Shown in pieces: positions 1 through 6,397 of a DNA stretch of 6,859 bases. The notes under the pieces were generated by a model. The model saw only the letters and a program-made list of their open reading frames with translations, was not told where the DNA came from and ran no database searches. The translations under genes and the position numbers were made by a program. Position 1 is the stretch's first letter; the number at the start of each line of letters is the position of its first letter. Source of the stretch: Desulfurococcales archaeon ex4484_204 (GTDB taxonomy: Archaea > Thermoproteota > Thermoprotei_A > Sulfolobales > NBVN01); the NCBI GenBank assembly GCA_002255065.1, contig NJEF01000048.1, positions 1 to 6,859 on the forward strand. The letters are read 5' to 3'.

Positions 1-1956
1 GAGGAGGGTGGTTTAGGTAGGTTAATAAGGATTTTATGGGAGGTAAGGCCATCAATACTTGCAACAGATAACGTGTTAGAGATCGGTGGTTCTAGGAGGA
101 ATCTCCTGAGGGTAGCTAAGCTAATACCACCTGATACGGAGATAGTCCAGGTAACGTTGGGGCCTGACTACTTCACTAGCGTTAAGAGCCTTGCACATAA
201 GGAGGGCATCAGTATCGAGAGGGGTAAGTTAGAGCCCCTTAAGACAGCTGTTGCTGTAGCTACTCTAGCTGAGAGGGGTTATGGAGAGAAAATCACTCTC
301 TTTGAGAGAAAGGTAAGAATTACGGTGTACAAGAGCCGCTCAGGATACGCTGGCGGCTCTAGGTCAGATAAGTTTCAGAGGAGTATGAGGGCTGCAGTAG
401 CGGGAGCTGTTAAGAGGATTAAGGAGATTCTTGAGAGGGAAGGCATAGACTATGACCTAACTATTAGGAAGAGTAGGGGTGGTATTGAGAGAGCTAGGTT
501 TACAGTATACGCTGATCGTAAGGAGCTCCGCGGAATCGTTAAGGAGGTTAGGAGCCGTGACGTAGAGATCAGGATGGAACCTGTAGTAAGTAAGAAGTTG
601 CTAAAACTTGAAGGAGGGAAACTTAGGAGGAGGTACTTAATAGTAGGTTATGACCCCGGTATAGAGAGCGGCCTTGCCGTAATAGACTTAGACATGAATC
701 CCGTGCTTATTACTTCGGGTAAGGAGCTTGATAGGGGATACGCAATATCAACATTGACATCGTTAGGTTTACCTGTGGTTATTGCAACCGATAAGAACCC
801 TCCTCCTGAGGTGGTGAAGAAGCTTGCAGCAGCATTAAACGCCCAGCTCTTCGTGCCCCAGCACTCCCTTAGCACGAGCGAGAAGGAGCTTATGGTTAAG
901 GACTATGCTGGTAGGTTCCGTATAGGTGTGAGGAATACCCATGAGAGAGACGCGCTTGCAGCAGCTCTCAAGGCGTATAAGACCTTCGAGACTAAGATGG
1001 AAAAGTTAAGTGAAAGGGTGAGAAGCATGGGTCTTAGAGTATCAAACATACAGAAATACAAGGTAAGGGTTATTAGGAACGAGCCTTTAAGCAAGATCAT
1101 TGAGGATGTGATAAGTGATTTAGTAAGGGAGGCGACGTCGAGGAGGGATTTAAAGGAGAGGGATACCCCAGCATCCCATATAATGATGTTCGCAGGCAAT
1201 ATAGTGAGAAAAGATGCTGAAAGTGATAGGAGGGTTAAGGAACTGGAGGAGAAGGTTAAGGAACTCGTCATTGAGAATAGATCGCTAAGAAGCAGGATCA
1301 GCGAGTTAGAGAGTGAGATACTCGAGCTTAAGAGCGAGTTAAGCGTAGCTTCGCTGGATATATCGCGTGACATCTTAAGGGATAGGAAAGTAGGTGAGCT
1401 TATCCAGAGGGTAAGGAACTTAACGCAGTATGTTAGAAAATTAGAGCTTGAGAATGTGAACCTCAGAAAAGCAGTAGGTAGCTTTTCTCAGTTAATTAGT
1501 GGTTTGTTTAAGGGAGAGCTCGCCATTTTAAGGAAAGCCCGGATAAAGAGCGGTGTATTGAAGGTGAGCAAGGATATTTTAGGCGATCTAAGAAGTAGCG
1601 AAACTATTTACCTAGATATTAGTAGCGAGGACGATGTCAGTATCGATGAGCTCGCTAAGCTAACTAATGAAGTAGGTGTTAAGTATGTTGTACCTAGACA
1701 CTACGAATCCTTAGCTAAGAAGCTTGCTTCAAGGTTCGTCCCTGTTATTACCGTTGATAACCCAGTGCTATTTGATGACGTTGCAGTAGTTAGCGTTAAG
1801 ACGTTAGAGTTACTGAAAACTTTAGATAGGAAGCTTGCTTCACTAAGAAAGGCTAAGGAGTTAGAGAAGAACTCCCTAACAGAGGACGCGTTGGAGAAAT
1901 TAATAAATGAGTACAGAACCCAGAGGTACCGCAGTGAAGAGCTTCAGGGAAATTAA
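1..1956 (+). CDS. DUF460 family protein with RuvC/RNase H-like domain and coiled coil (5' end outside the window)
   Basis: The reading frame is open from base 1, so the gene is 5'-partial. The GTG at 73 lies inside it, preceded by in-frame codons for a family-like stretch ending RPSILATDN. Counting from that GTG as residue 1, residues 1-180 are the N-terminal part of the family. Residues 188-303 form a RuvC/YqgF-like RNase H fold: VGYDPG (Asp194) on strand 1, ATDKN (Asp240), and HERDALAAA (Asp293) on the last helix, so the usual acidic positions are present. Residues about 380-468 are a charged heptad-rich coiled coil. Residues 505-590 form a further alpha/beta domain (TIYLDIS, VKYVVPRH). The stop is TAA at 1954. 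DUF460 is an archaeal family of unknown function. A nucleic-acid role, possibly a nuclease or resolvase-like scaffold, is inferred from the fold only. The protein should be soluble, as no membrane segment is seen. Only about 20-40 residues are probably missing. Confidence 0.9.
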   Translation, partial: EEGGLGRLIRILWEVRPSILATDNVLEIGGSRRNLLRVAKLIPPDTEIVQVTLGPDYFTSVKSLAHKEGISIERGKLEPLKTAVAVATLAERGYGEKITLFERKVRITVYKSRSGYAGGSRSDKFQRSMRAAVAGAVKRIKEILEREGIDYDLTIRKSRGGIERARFTVYADRKELRGIVKEVRSRDVEIRMEPVVSKKLLKLEGGKLRRRYLIVGYDPGIESGLAVIDLDMNPVLITSGKELDRGYAISTLTSLGLPVVIATDKNPPPEVVKKLAAALNAQLFVPQHSLSTSEKELMVKDYAGRFRIGVRNTHERDALAAALKAYKTFETKMEKLSERVRSMGLRVSNIQKYKVRVIRNEPLSKIIEDVISDLVREATSRRDLKERDTPASHIMMFAGNIVRKDAESDRRVKELEEKVKELVIENRSLRSRISELESEILELKSELSVASLDISRDILRDRKVGELIQRVRNLTQYVRKLELENVNLRKAVGSFSQLISGLFKGELAILRKARIKSGVLKVSKDILGDLRSSETIYLDISSEDDVSIDELAKLTNEVGVKYVVPRHYESLAKKLASRFVPVITVDNPVLFDDVAVVSVKTLELLKTLDRKLASLRKAKELEKNSLTEDALEKLINEYRTQRYRSEELQGN

Positions 1957-1993
1957 AGGATTAGCTAGGTTTAAGAGCTTTAGAGAATGAAGT

Positions 1994-2356
1994 ATGGACG
2001 AGCGCAGTCAGCGTAGGTGGTTAGGCTTGGGCAGGAGGAGGCTTATATTTAAGAAGGTGTACGGTGAGGACATCCTGCGAGGTGGGAAAACCTTAACTAT
2101 TAGGCTCTACTCGCCGGTAAAGAGTGGCGATACCGTAGACATAGTCGTAGGACCTATGAAGGTGGGTACAGCGCTTATAGAGTCCGTAGAGGTTAAGAAG
2201 GTTAAGGATTTAACGGATAAAGACGCTATAGCTGATGGTTTTACTAACAGAGATGAGCTCTTAAAAGCACTGAAAAAGATATACAAAAGTAAAATAAGCG
2301 ATAAGACAGAGGTTAAGCTAATAAAGTTTAAGCTTCTGGGTAGAGGGTCTAGCTAG
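1994..2356 (+). CDS. ASCH domain protein (PUA-like fold, probable RNA-binding)
   Basis: This 120-residue protein has a basic N-terminus (residues 1-17) followed by an ASCH domain. Visible family features are the alpha-helical YGEDILRG, the signature GKTLTIR (residues 31-37), the SGDTV turn (44-48), a strand pair with VGTALIESVEVKKV, and the archaeal LTDKDAIADGF motif (73-83) leading to a helix and a final VKLIKFKLL strand. ASCH domains share the PUA-like beta-barrel and are proposed to bind RNA; the ligand here is unknown. An in-frame TGA at 1988-1990 limits the start to ATG 1994 or later. No convincing ribosome binding site precedes it. A TTTAAG about 22 bases upstream could serve a leaderless transcript, or the gene may be read through from the DUF460 gene 37 bp upstream. 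It converges on the tandem Sm-like gene with only 4 bp between the stops. Confidence 0.8.
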   Translation: MDERSQRRWLGLGRRRLIFKKVYGEDILRGGKTLTIRLYSPVKSGDTVDIVVGPMKVGTALIESVEVKKVKDLTDKDAIADGFTNRDELLKALKKIYKSKISDKTEVKLIKFKLLGRGSS

Positions 2357-2360
2357 ACTC

Positions 2361-2765
2361 CTATGACACCACGACATACGATATACTGACCTTAGGTATT
2401 ACTAAGCCTCCTTCATTAGATACGATACCAACCTCATACCTCGATAGCTTCGTTAGCTTACCCTTAACTACGTCACCGTTTACTAGATGTACCTCCAGCT
2501 CTGAACCTATGAAATCTGCTGTAAGGATCGTCTCCCCGAGCTCCTCGATGCTGTATCCGTGGAACTCCATGGGCTCCGTTACTATGTAGAGGATTGCGTG
2601 TCTGAATAGTATAACGGCTTTACCCTCAACTCTTAACCCTACCTCGTACTTCGCTACCTCATCTACGACACCCTCCAGAGGCTCCCTGGCCCCCTGTATG
2701 TAAACTTTAATGCTTTTACCCTCAAACCTCGTATCAAGAATGTTCTCCCTAATCGGCAGTTCCAA
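2361..2765 (-). CDS. Tandem Sm/Hfq-like repeat protein
   Basis: This 134-residue protein is made of two similar Sm-fold halves. Copy 1 (about residues 14-63) reads FEGKSIKVYI, EGVVDEVAKYEVGLR, VILFRHAILYIV. Copy 2 (about 85-134) reads FIGSELEVHL, KGKLTKLSRYEVGIV, LVIPKVSISYVVV. The copies are offset by 70-71 residues, and both show the Sm1 pattern (strand, G at 32/102, K/R-YEVG) and an Sm2-like end strand. FRHAILYIV in copy 1 resembles the YKHAIS motif of Hfq. The Sm fold normally forms RNA-binding rings, so an RNA-related role, perhaps as a ring of three or more two-domain subunits, is inferred. The first possible start is TTG at 2765, because an in-frame TGA lies three codons upstream. A GGTGG abuts this TTG directly, which is unusually close, so the true start may be a few codons further in. 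The gene has its own promoter upstream. Confidence 0.7.
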   Translation of the reverse strand: MELPIRENILDTRFEGKSIKVYIQGAREPLEGVVDEVAKYEVGLRVEGKAVILFRHAILYIVTEPMEFHGYSIEELGETILTADFIGSELEVHLVNGDVVKGKLTKLSRYEVGIVSNEGGLVIPKVSISYVVVS

Positions 2766-2797
2766 CCACCTTCAAAGCCGATTACGCTGAAAGCCTA

Positions 2798-2809
2798 TTA
2801 AATATAACT
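2798..2809 (-). promoter_or_regulatory. TATA-like promoter for the tandem Sm-like gene
   Basis: Read on the minus strand, the 102-bp gap between the radical SAM stop and the Sm-like start holds GTTATATTTAAT, an A/T-rich archaeal TATA-like box. It is centred about 39 bases before the TTG start. With the usual 25-26 base spacing, transcription would begin near 2778 and leave a short leader that carries the GGTGG. The placement fits, but no experiment supports it. Confidence 0.45.
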
Positions 2810-2867
2810 TAGAGAGCTTCTTTAAGCATAGCCGCTTAATGCTCGGTTTAGGAGAAGGCTTTACCGA

Positions 2868-4019
2868 CTAGCTAACCTCCCTATAATCTAAGCCTAGCTT
2901 GTCTGCGTGCTCGTACGCCGCGTTAATCTCATCCCTACGTAGACGGCGAGCTATATCTGGATACCTCTTAGGGTTTAGTGAAACCCAAAACTCGGGCCTG
3001 TACTGATCCATTATGTTGATTAAGGCATTCCTGCAGTTCTCTGATATCCACTCAAGAACGGGCTTTGTGCAGCATTCAAAGTGATTTGGGAGAACTAGGT
3101 GCCTTATTATTATGGGGTCGCCGCTCTCACATATACTCCTTAAGTTTCTAGTGATGACTTCATAGTACCTTCTAACCGCTGACAACCTTAACGCACACGT
3201 ATCGTTACCGTACTTGAAGTCTGGTAGCCATATGTCTATTAAGTCGCTAAGCAGCTCTAAGGTCTTAGGGGTCATGTACATGTTGCTATTCCATAGTTGT
3301 GGCACGTTAACGTTAAGGTATTTAAATGATGCAACTATATTGTGCACGTTGGGTGTGGGTTCCCCCCCTACATGGTTTATATTGCGTGCCCCCTCCAGCC
3401 TTAAGTATTCCTCTATCGTAGCTAACTCCTTAGGACCTGCTTTAATCCCTGTAAAAGGGTTAAGCTGCGATATATCGTAGTTTTGGCAGAAGACACATCT
3501 AAAGTTGCAGCTACCGTAGAATATCGTTCCGCTAGGTACTAATGGGGCCTCCTCACCGACGTGGAGGAAGTACGTTGTAACGTATGACTCCCTACCGAGC
3601 CTGCAAACCCCTACCTTAACATCCCTATTAACCCTACACCGCCACTCACATAGCTCGCAGGAGGAGAGGGTTCTTCGAAGGATCTCGATCTTCACGTCGA
3701 GAAAGCTATGCTTTGGAGTATCAAGCTTGTGGTATTCATCTAGGGTAAGCCCGTTACTCCTTACACTGTGAAGCATTGTAGAGAACTCCCTTCTTAAATC
3801 GCTATGTAGATGCCATAGCTCATCGGTTGCGAGATCTCTGGGATCGGTTTCGGCAGGGACCTTCTTTGCTAACATAAACTTCGCTGGAGCTCTATTATTC
3901 ATAACTCTGTAGTACCACTCTAACTTCCTTCTAACCCTCTCCTCTCTCCACACGTATATGGCGTCAGGCCTTATTAACCGCCACAGCCTGCCCTCTACGC
4001 TAACCACTCTTACGCCCAT
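2868..4019 (-). CDS. Radical SAM protein, PflX-like (pyruvate formate-lyase activase homologue)
   Basis: This 383-residue protein has the radical SAM signature CNFRCVFCQN (Cys171, Cys175, Cys178), which binds the [4Fe-4S] cluster that cleaves S-adenosylmethionine. A GGEPTP motif (218-223) is the usual SAM-amino contact. Before the core, Cys121, Cys124, Cys128 and Cys139 form the CxxC-xxx-C...C pattern with VNR, as in the PflX (COG1313) family, and probably bind a second metal or Fe-S site. Later segments (LWNSNMYMT, DIWLPDFKY, IIIRHLVLPNH) match the rest of a PflA-like barrel. Residues 1-110 are a helical, basic N-terminal extension. The substrate of this family is not established, and no pyruvate formate-lyase is visible nearby. 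The ATG at 4019 lies inside the upstream alkyltransferase gene (20-bp overlap) with no clear ribosome binding site, which suggests translational coupling. The enzyme is expected to be cytosolic and oxygen-sensitive. Confidence 0.85.
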   Translation of the reverse strand: MGVRVVSVEGRLWRLIRPDAIYVWREERVRRKLEWYYRVMNNRAPAKFMLAKKVPAETDPRDLATDELWHLHSDLRREFSTMLHSVRSNGLTLDEYHKLDTPKHSFLDVKIEILRRTLSSCELCEWRCRVNRDVKVGVCRLGRESYVTTYFLHVGEEAPLVPSGTIFYGSCNFRCVFCQNYDISQLNPFTGIKAGPKELATIEEYLRLEGARNINHVGGEPTPNVHNIVASFKYLNVNVPQLWNSNMYMTPKTLELLSDLIDIWLPDFKYGNDTCALRLSAVRRYYEVITRNLRSICESGDPIIIRHLVLPNHFECCTKPVLEWISENCRNALINIMDQYRPEFWVSLNPKRYPDIARRLRRDEINAAYEHADKLGLDYREVS

Positions 4020-4425
4020 TAGTGCTATCGTTTAGGAAATCATAAAGCTTAGCAATAGAGCCTCTACACACTTTTATGCCTGAGATACTGTTGCACATGC
4101 TAACTCCTTCGAACCTTAGTAGCTTAGCTTTAAACGCATCTGCCCTCCTACCCTCGAGAGTGTACCCTCCGACACCGCCACTGCTCTTAACGACTCTATG
4201 ACACGGTACCGCGATGGGATACGGGTTCTCCTTAAGTAGCAACGCTATGAATCTTGGGTTCACACCTAGTAGCCTTGAAAGCTCGCCGTACGTTACTACC
4301 TTACCTTGGGGAATTATGGTAAGGAGGGCTAGTAGGGCTTCCCGTATGCACTCGCGCCTAACGCACCTACTATTAATGGGTAATACCTTGCCTTTCTTAC
4401 TAACTCTAACGACTACAGCCACCAT
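4000..4425 (-). CDS. ogt: Methylated-DNA--[protein]-cysteine S-methyltransferase (O6-alkylguanine-DNA alkyltransferase)
   Basis: The 141-residue protein carries the alkyltransferase active site PCHRVV (Cys75, His76). The other members of the catalytic network are present: Asn67 in ENPYPI and Glu106 in LLRFEG. The DNA-binding helix-turn-helix precedes it: GKVVTYGELSRLLG, then NPRFIALLL, where Arg58 is in the place of the arginine that fills the gap left by the flipped base. VGGYTLEG (85-92) follows as in the family. The protein repairs O6-alkylguanine by suicidal transfer of the alkyl group to Cys75. The N-terminal domain is very short, and a tail of about 35 residues follows EG and contains two cysteines (111, 120). 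The ATG at 4425 is supported by GGAG at 4431-4434 with a 5-base spacer, inside the end of the AbrB-like gene. It is therefore the middle gene of a three-gene operon. Confidence 0.88.
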   Translation of the reverse strand: MVAVVVRVSKKGKVLPINSRCVRRECIREALLALLTIIPQGKVVTYGELSRLLGVNPRFIALLLKENPYPIAVPCHRVVKSSGGVGGYTLEGRRADAFKAKLLRFEGVSMCNSISGIKVCRGSIAKLYDFLNDSTNGRKSG

Positions 4426-4427
4426 TA

Positions 4428-4646
4428 CTACTCCATAAGCTTCTTAGGTACGATCCTTATAACTCCGCTTTCCTCGTTGCGTTCAATGATGAACTCCTTG
4501 CCCCACTTCTCAACCATACTCTTTGGTATGTAGAGGTTTAGGGGTAATGTGTAGTACTCATACACGTACACCTTATCCCGCACGATCTTCCTACCTATAA
4601 CCCTCCTAACGGTCGCGATCCTCTTAGGTGCGGCCAAGTACATCAC
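4428..4646 (-). CDS. Small AbrB/SpoVT-like DNA-binding domain protein
   Basis: This is the first gene of the operon with the alkyltransferase and radical SAM genes, and it ends 2 bp before the alkyltransferase start. After a basic N-terminus (PKRIATVRRVIGRK), residues 27-69 look like a swapped-hairpin AbrB domain: a strand (KVYVYEYYTL), LNLYIPKSMVEKWG in the position of the family's 'hPk.hr..lg' segment, then FIIERNEESGVIRIVPKK. Such proteins are dimeric transcriptional regulators or antitoxin-like DNA binders. No toxin is adjacent, so autoregulation of this operon is the simplest inference. The start is uncertain. GTG 4646 and ATG 4643 overlap the likely ribosome binding site, whereas TTG 4637 lies 5 bases after GGTGA and would give a 69-residue protein. 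The family call is moderate because the domain is short. Confidence 0.6.
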   Translation of the reverse strand: MMYLAAPKRIATVRRVIGRKIVRDKVYVYEYYTLPLNLYIPKSMVEKWGKEFIIERNEESGVIRIVPKKLME

Positions 4647-4647
4647 C
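4642..4647 (-). promoter_or_regulatory. Ribosome binding site GGTGAT that bears on the AbrB-like start
   Basis: On the minus strand, AAGGTGAT is complementary to the conserved ATCACCTC at the 3' end of archaeal 16S rRNA. It overlaps the GTG/ATG candidates but sits 5 bases before TTG 4637. The dihydropteroate synthase-like gene uses the same GGTGA with a 4-base spacer, which favours the TTG as the true start. Confidence 0.45.
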
Positions 4648-4670
4648 TTAGCCGGTAGTAAGGAGGAGGG

Positions 4671-4690
4671 CTTTAAAAACTTTATATTAC
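4671..4690 (-). promoter_or_regulatory. TATA-like promoter of the AbrB-like/alkyltransferase/radical SAM operon
   Basis: Minus-strand sequence holds two overlapping A/T-rich boxes, AATATAAAG and TTTTTAAAG, followed by pyrimidine-rich DNA. Depending on the box used, transcription would start at about 4649-4658, giving a leader of 0-20 bases before the first start candidates. The 85-bp gap between the dihydropteroate synthase-like stop and this operon holds nothing else recognisable. Confidence 0.5.
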
Positions 4691-4731
4691 GTGGATAATT
4701 CCATTAGCCCTTCATCCCCCTATTTTAAAAT

Positions 4732-6315
4732 TCAGGAGCTATTTTCATCACACTCATCATAGCTAGCTATGATGAGTGGAGTATCCTGAATAAAGCTCTT
4801 ACCAAGTATTAAAGCTGTCTCGGCCCTGCTTAGCTCGTAGCCTAGGTATAGTGCGTGCTCCTTAGTTATATCTACGCTACGTACTACAGCCCTACTCAAG
4901 CTTAGTGCATCACTCCCTACGAATCTCTTAACTAAGTTATCGCTCCCTCTCTCGAACACATCAACTACCAGCATCTTAGATGCGTGATCTACATACACCT
5001 TTACATAGTACTTAGGGTCCAGGATGGGGTCTATGCGCCTGCTTACTAGCACTACATGCCTCTCACCCCTAATAGCTGGTGGGTCAACGTTTCTGTACTT
5101 CTTCTCTTTAATGTAAAGCATATCCACGTCTATGTCGATTGGAGGGGACTTCTTTATAAACGCCCTATAGAGCATCTCCCTAGAGATCGATGCCTCCTTT
5201 AACGCTCCAACAGCCTTCCTGCTCTCCTCAGTTATTAAAATGCTCGAGACACCTAGCTCAAAGGCTAAGGCCTCAAGAAGCGCTACTACTCCATGGGTAT
5301 CAACGTCTATTAACTCATAAACGTTCGATACATCCATTAACAATGGCGCTTTGCTGAACTTCTCCCTAACTTCGTAGTAAGTTATAAGGGATTCGTACAG
5401 ACCGAGTAGTGGCGGTAGTAGCGCTGGGTTAATGATGACCTTATCTATCCCCATGTTTAAAAGCTCCTGGTATCCCTTTTCTAGGGCCCCTACCACCTCT
5501 CTACGTCTAGCTGACCTCACTGGTTTCACCGTTAGCACGACCCCCTCATCATTAATGAGGTGCGACACCTTCTCTACATCAGCTGACGTAACGTTGAAGA
5601 GCATGTCAACGTAATTAATGACATCCTTTAAGAGCTCTTCACGGCACTCCATATCGATCCCTAAGACGATGCCTGGAGCAAGATCTCTCACTTTACGGGC
5701 TATGCTGAGTAATGCGCTTAATTTACACCCACCTGCTTCGCAACCTAGGACTATCCCTTGGTAGCCGTACTTAACGACTTTACCTACGATGCTACGTATG
5801 TTTTCATCGTTGGTAATCCTGGTAACTAGGACTTCATAGAATAGGTTAAGGGGGGGTGGTTTAGCGTAAAAGCTTAGGTTGCTAACTTTAAAGACCTCCT
5901 CAGCCCTTCTTAGGTATTCATTGAACCTCTCACTATACGTATGTCTTAGGTGTTCCAGTATGATGTCGTCAGCTGGGGTTACTGGGCTAAACTCGGTTCC
6001 GTTCTTAAGAAGCTTTAAAAGCTCCGGAATATCGCCTGCATACTTAGTGCCTTTAATAACCGGCTTACCGATCGCATCCTCTATGACCCTAGCTGAGCCC
6101 CTGCTTAAACCCGGCACTACTACGATGTCAGCATCTAGTACCTCCTTAATCCTGCGCTTTAGCTCCCTAGCTATGTAGCGTGTGTTGATTAAGGCAGCTA
6201 TGGGAGCGTCCAAGACCACAAGCTTTATGTTGAAGTCCTTTATACCCCTAACTACGTCCCTAACGATGCCCTCCGCTACCTTCGTAGTTACCAGCACTAT
6301 ATTCCTGTACTCCAC
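4732..6315 (-). CDS. Dihydropteroate synthase-like protein with C-terminal DUF4346 domain
   Basis: This 527-residue protein matches the archaeal dihydropteroate synthase-related family, as in methanogens. Residues 1-150 are the N-terminal family domain (IVLVTTKVAE, DADIVVVPGLSRG, IKGTKYAGDIPELL). Residues 155-385 form a TIM-barrel-like pterin-binding core, with IVLGCEAGG, GIVLGIDMEC, IINPALLPPL and the long signature around NVYELIDVDTHGVVALLEAL (331-350). Residues about 430-512 are DUF4346 (YYVKVYVDH, then HALYLGYELSRAETAL and FIQD). Members are linked to tetrahydromethanopterin or folate assembly, but the exact reaction is not settled, so a joining step between the pterin and aryl-amine parts is inference. 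The GTG start at 6315 follows GGTGA with 4 bases between; an in-frame TAA at 6328-6330 limits upstream extension. The last 14 or so residues lie beyond the conserved domain and are encoded by a perfect palindrome. The gene is divergent from the small ORF at 6398. Confidence 0.85.
   Translation of the reverse strand: MEYRNIVLVTTKVAEGIVRDVVRGIKDFNIKLVVLDAPIAALINTRYIARELKRRIKEVLDADIVVVPGLSRGSARVIEDAIGKPVIKGTKYAGDIPELLKLLKNGTEFSPVTPADDIILEHLRHTYSERFNEYLRRAEEVFKVSNLSFYAKPPPLNLFYEVLVTRITNDENIRSIVGKVVKYGYQGIVLGCEAGGCKLSALLSIARKVRDLAPGIVLGIDMECREELLKDVINYVDMLFNVTSADVEKVSHLINDEGVVLTVKPVRSARRREVVGALEKGYQELLNMGIDKVIINPALLPPLLGLYESLITYYEVREKFSKAPLLMDVSNVYELIDVDTHGVVALLEALAFELGVSSILITEESRKAVGALKEASISREMLYRAFIKKSPPIDIDVDMLYIKEKKYRNVDPPAIRGERHVVLVSRRIDPILDPKYYVKVYVDHASKMLVVDVFERGSDNLVKRFVGSDALSLSRAVVRSVDITKEHALYLGYELSRAETALILGKSFIQDTPLIIASYDECDENSS
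4751..4778. repeat. Perfect 28-bp palindrome in the last codons of the dihydropteroate synthase-like gene
   Basis: The left arm CACTCATCATAGCT is followed without a spacer by its exact reverse complement, centred between 4764 and 4765. The pattern stops at both edges, where the next bases (T and G) do not pair. As RNA it could fold into a stem of about 12 bp with a 4-base loop. It lies 17 bp inside the stop codon and encodes most of the non-conserved C-terminal tail (P-LIIASYDE-C). It could be a dimer-protein site, a 3'-end hairpin or an inserted palindromic element. Only the symmetry itself is certain. Confidence 0.95.
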
Positions 6316-6319
6316 ACCG

Positions 6320-6336
6320 TCACCTACTTACAGGTG
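6320..6336 (-). promoter_or_regulatory. Leader hairpin covering the ribosome binding site of the dihydropteroate synthase-like gene
   Basis: Minus-strand sequence CACCT (6336-6332) can pair with AGGTG (6325-6321) across a 6-base loop. The AGGTGA is the ribosome binding site 4 bases before the GTG at 6315. A second CACCT lies a few bases upstream (CCACCTAACA) and could compete for pairing. This might limit or tune translation. The stem is only 5 bp, so chance is possible. Confidence 0.35.
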
Positions 6337-6348
6337 TGTTAGGTGGTA

Positions 6349-6360
6349 GTTAAAGCATAA
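6349..6360 (-). promoter_or_regulatory. Possible TATA-like element for the dihydropteroate synthase-like gene
   Basis: The minus strand reads TTATGCTTTAAC, of which GCTTTAAC is the best TATA-like match in the 82-bp divergent gap. A start of transcription near 6328 would keep the ribosome binding site in the leader, although part of the hairpin arm would then be lost. The match is weak. Confidence 0.3.
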
Positions 6361-6397
6361 TAGGTAATGCTGACTCCTTAATTAGGGGTTTGGGTTA

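Noticed and set aside
648..1373. Minus-strand ORFs at 648-875 and 903-1373
   Set aside because: They lie opposite the DUF460 gene and have Ser/Leu-rich shadow composition; the 903-1373 one is the mirror of the Glu/Lys/Arg coiled coil.
1715..1845. Repeated AAGCTTGCTTC at two places in the DUF460 gene
   Set aside because: Only 11-12 bases in two copies, explained by the repeated peptide KLAS and the same codon choice.
1934..1990. An 18-codon ORF (GTG 1934 to TGA 1988) in frame with the ASCH gene, separated from it only by one stop and one codon
   Set aside because: It overlaps the end of the DUF460 gene, the ASCH domain is complete without it, and the peptide is not recognisable. A decayed N-terminal extension or sequencing error at the TGA cannot be excluded.
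2815..2850. Small inverted repeats (TAAGC...GCTTA and GCAT...ATGC) after the radical SAM stop
   Set aside because: Arms are 4-5 bp with no T-run on the minus strand afterwards, so neither a terminator nor a regulatory site can be claimed.
3214..3480. Plus-strand ORF inside the radical SAM gene
   Set aside because: It is antisense to a gene with an intact radical SAM motif and conserved residues, and has no domain of its own.
4214..4438. Plus-strand ORF opposite the alkyltransferase gene
   Set aside because: It ends in a Thr-rich low-complexity tail and covers the PCHRVV active-site region in antisense; it is a shadow.
5432..6178. Plus-strand ORFs at 5432-5614 and 5879-6178
   Set aside because: Both are Ser/Leu/Thr-rich shadows of the dihydropteroate synthase-like gene.
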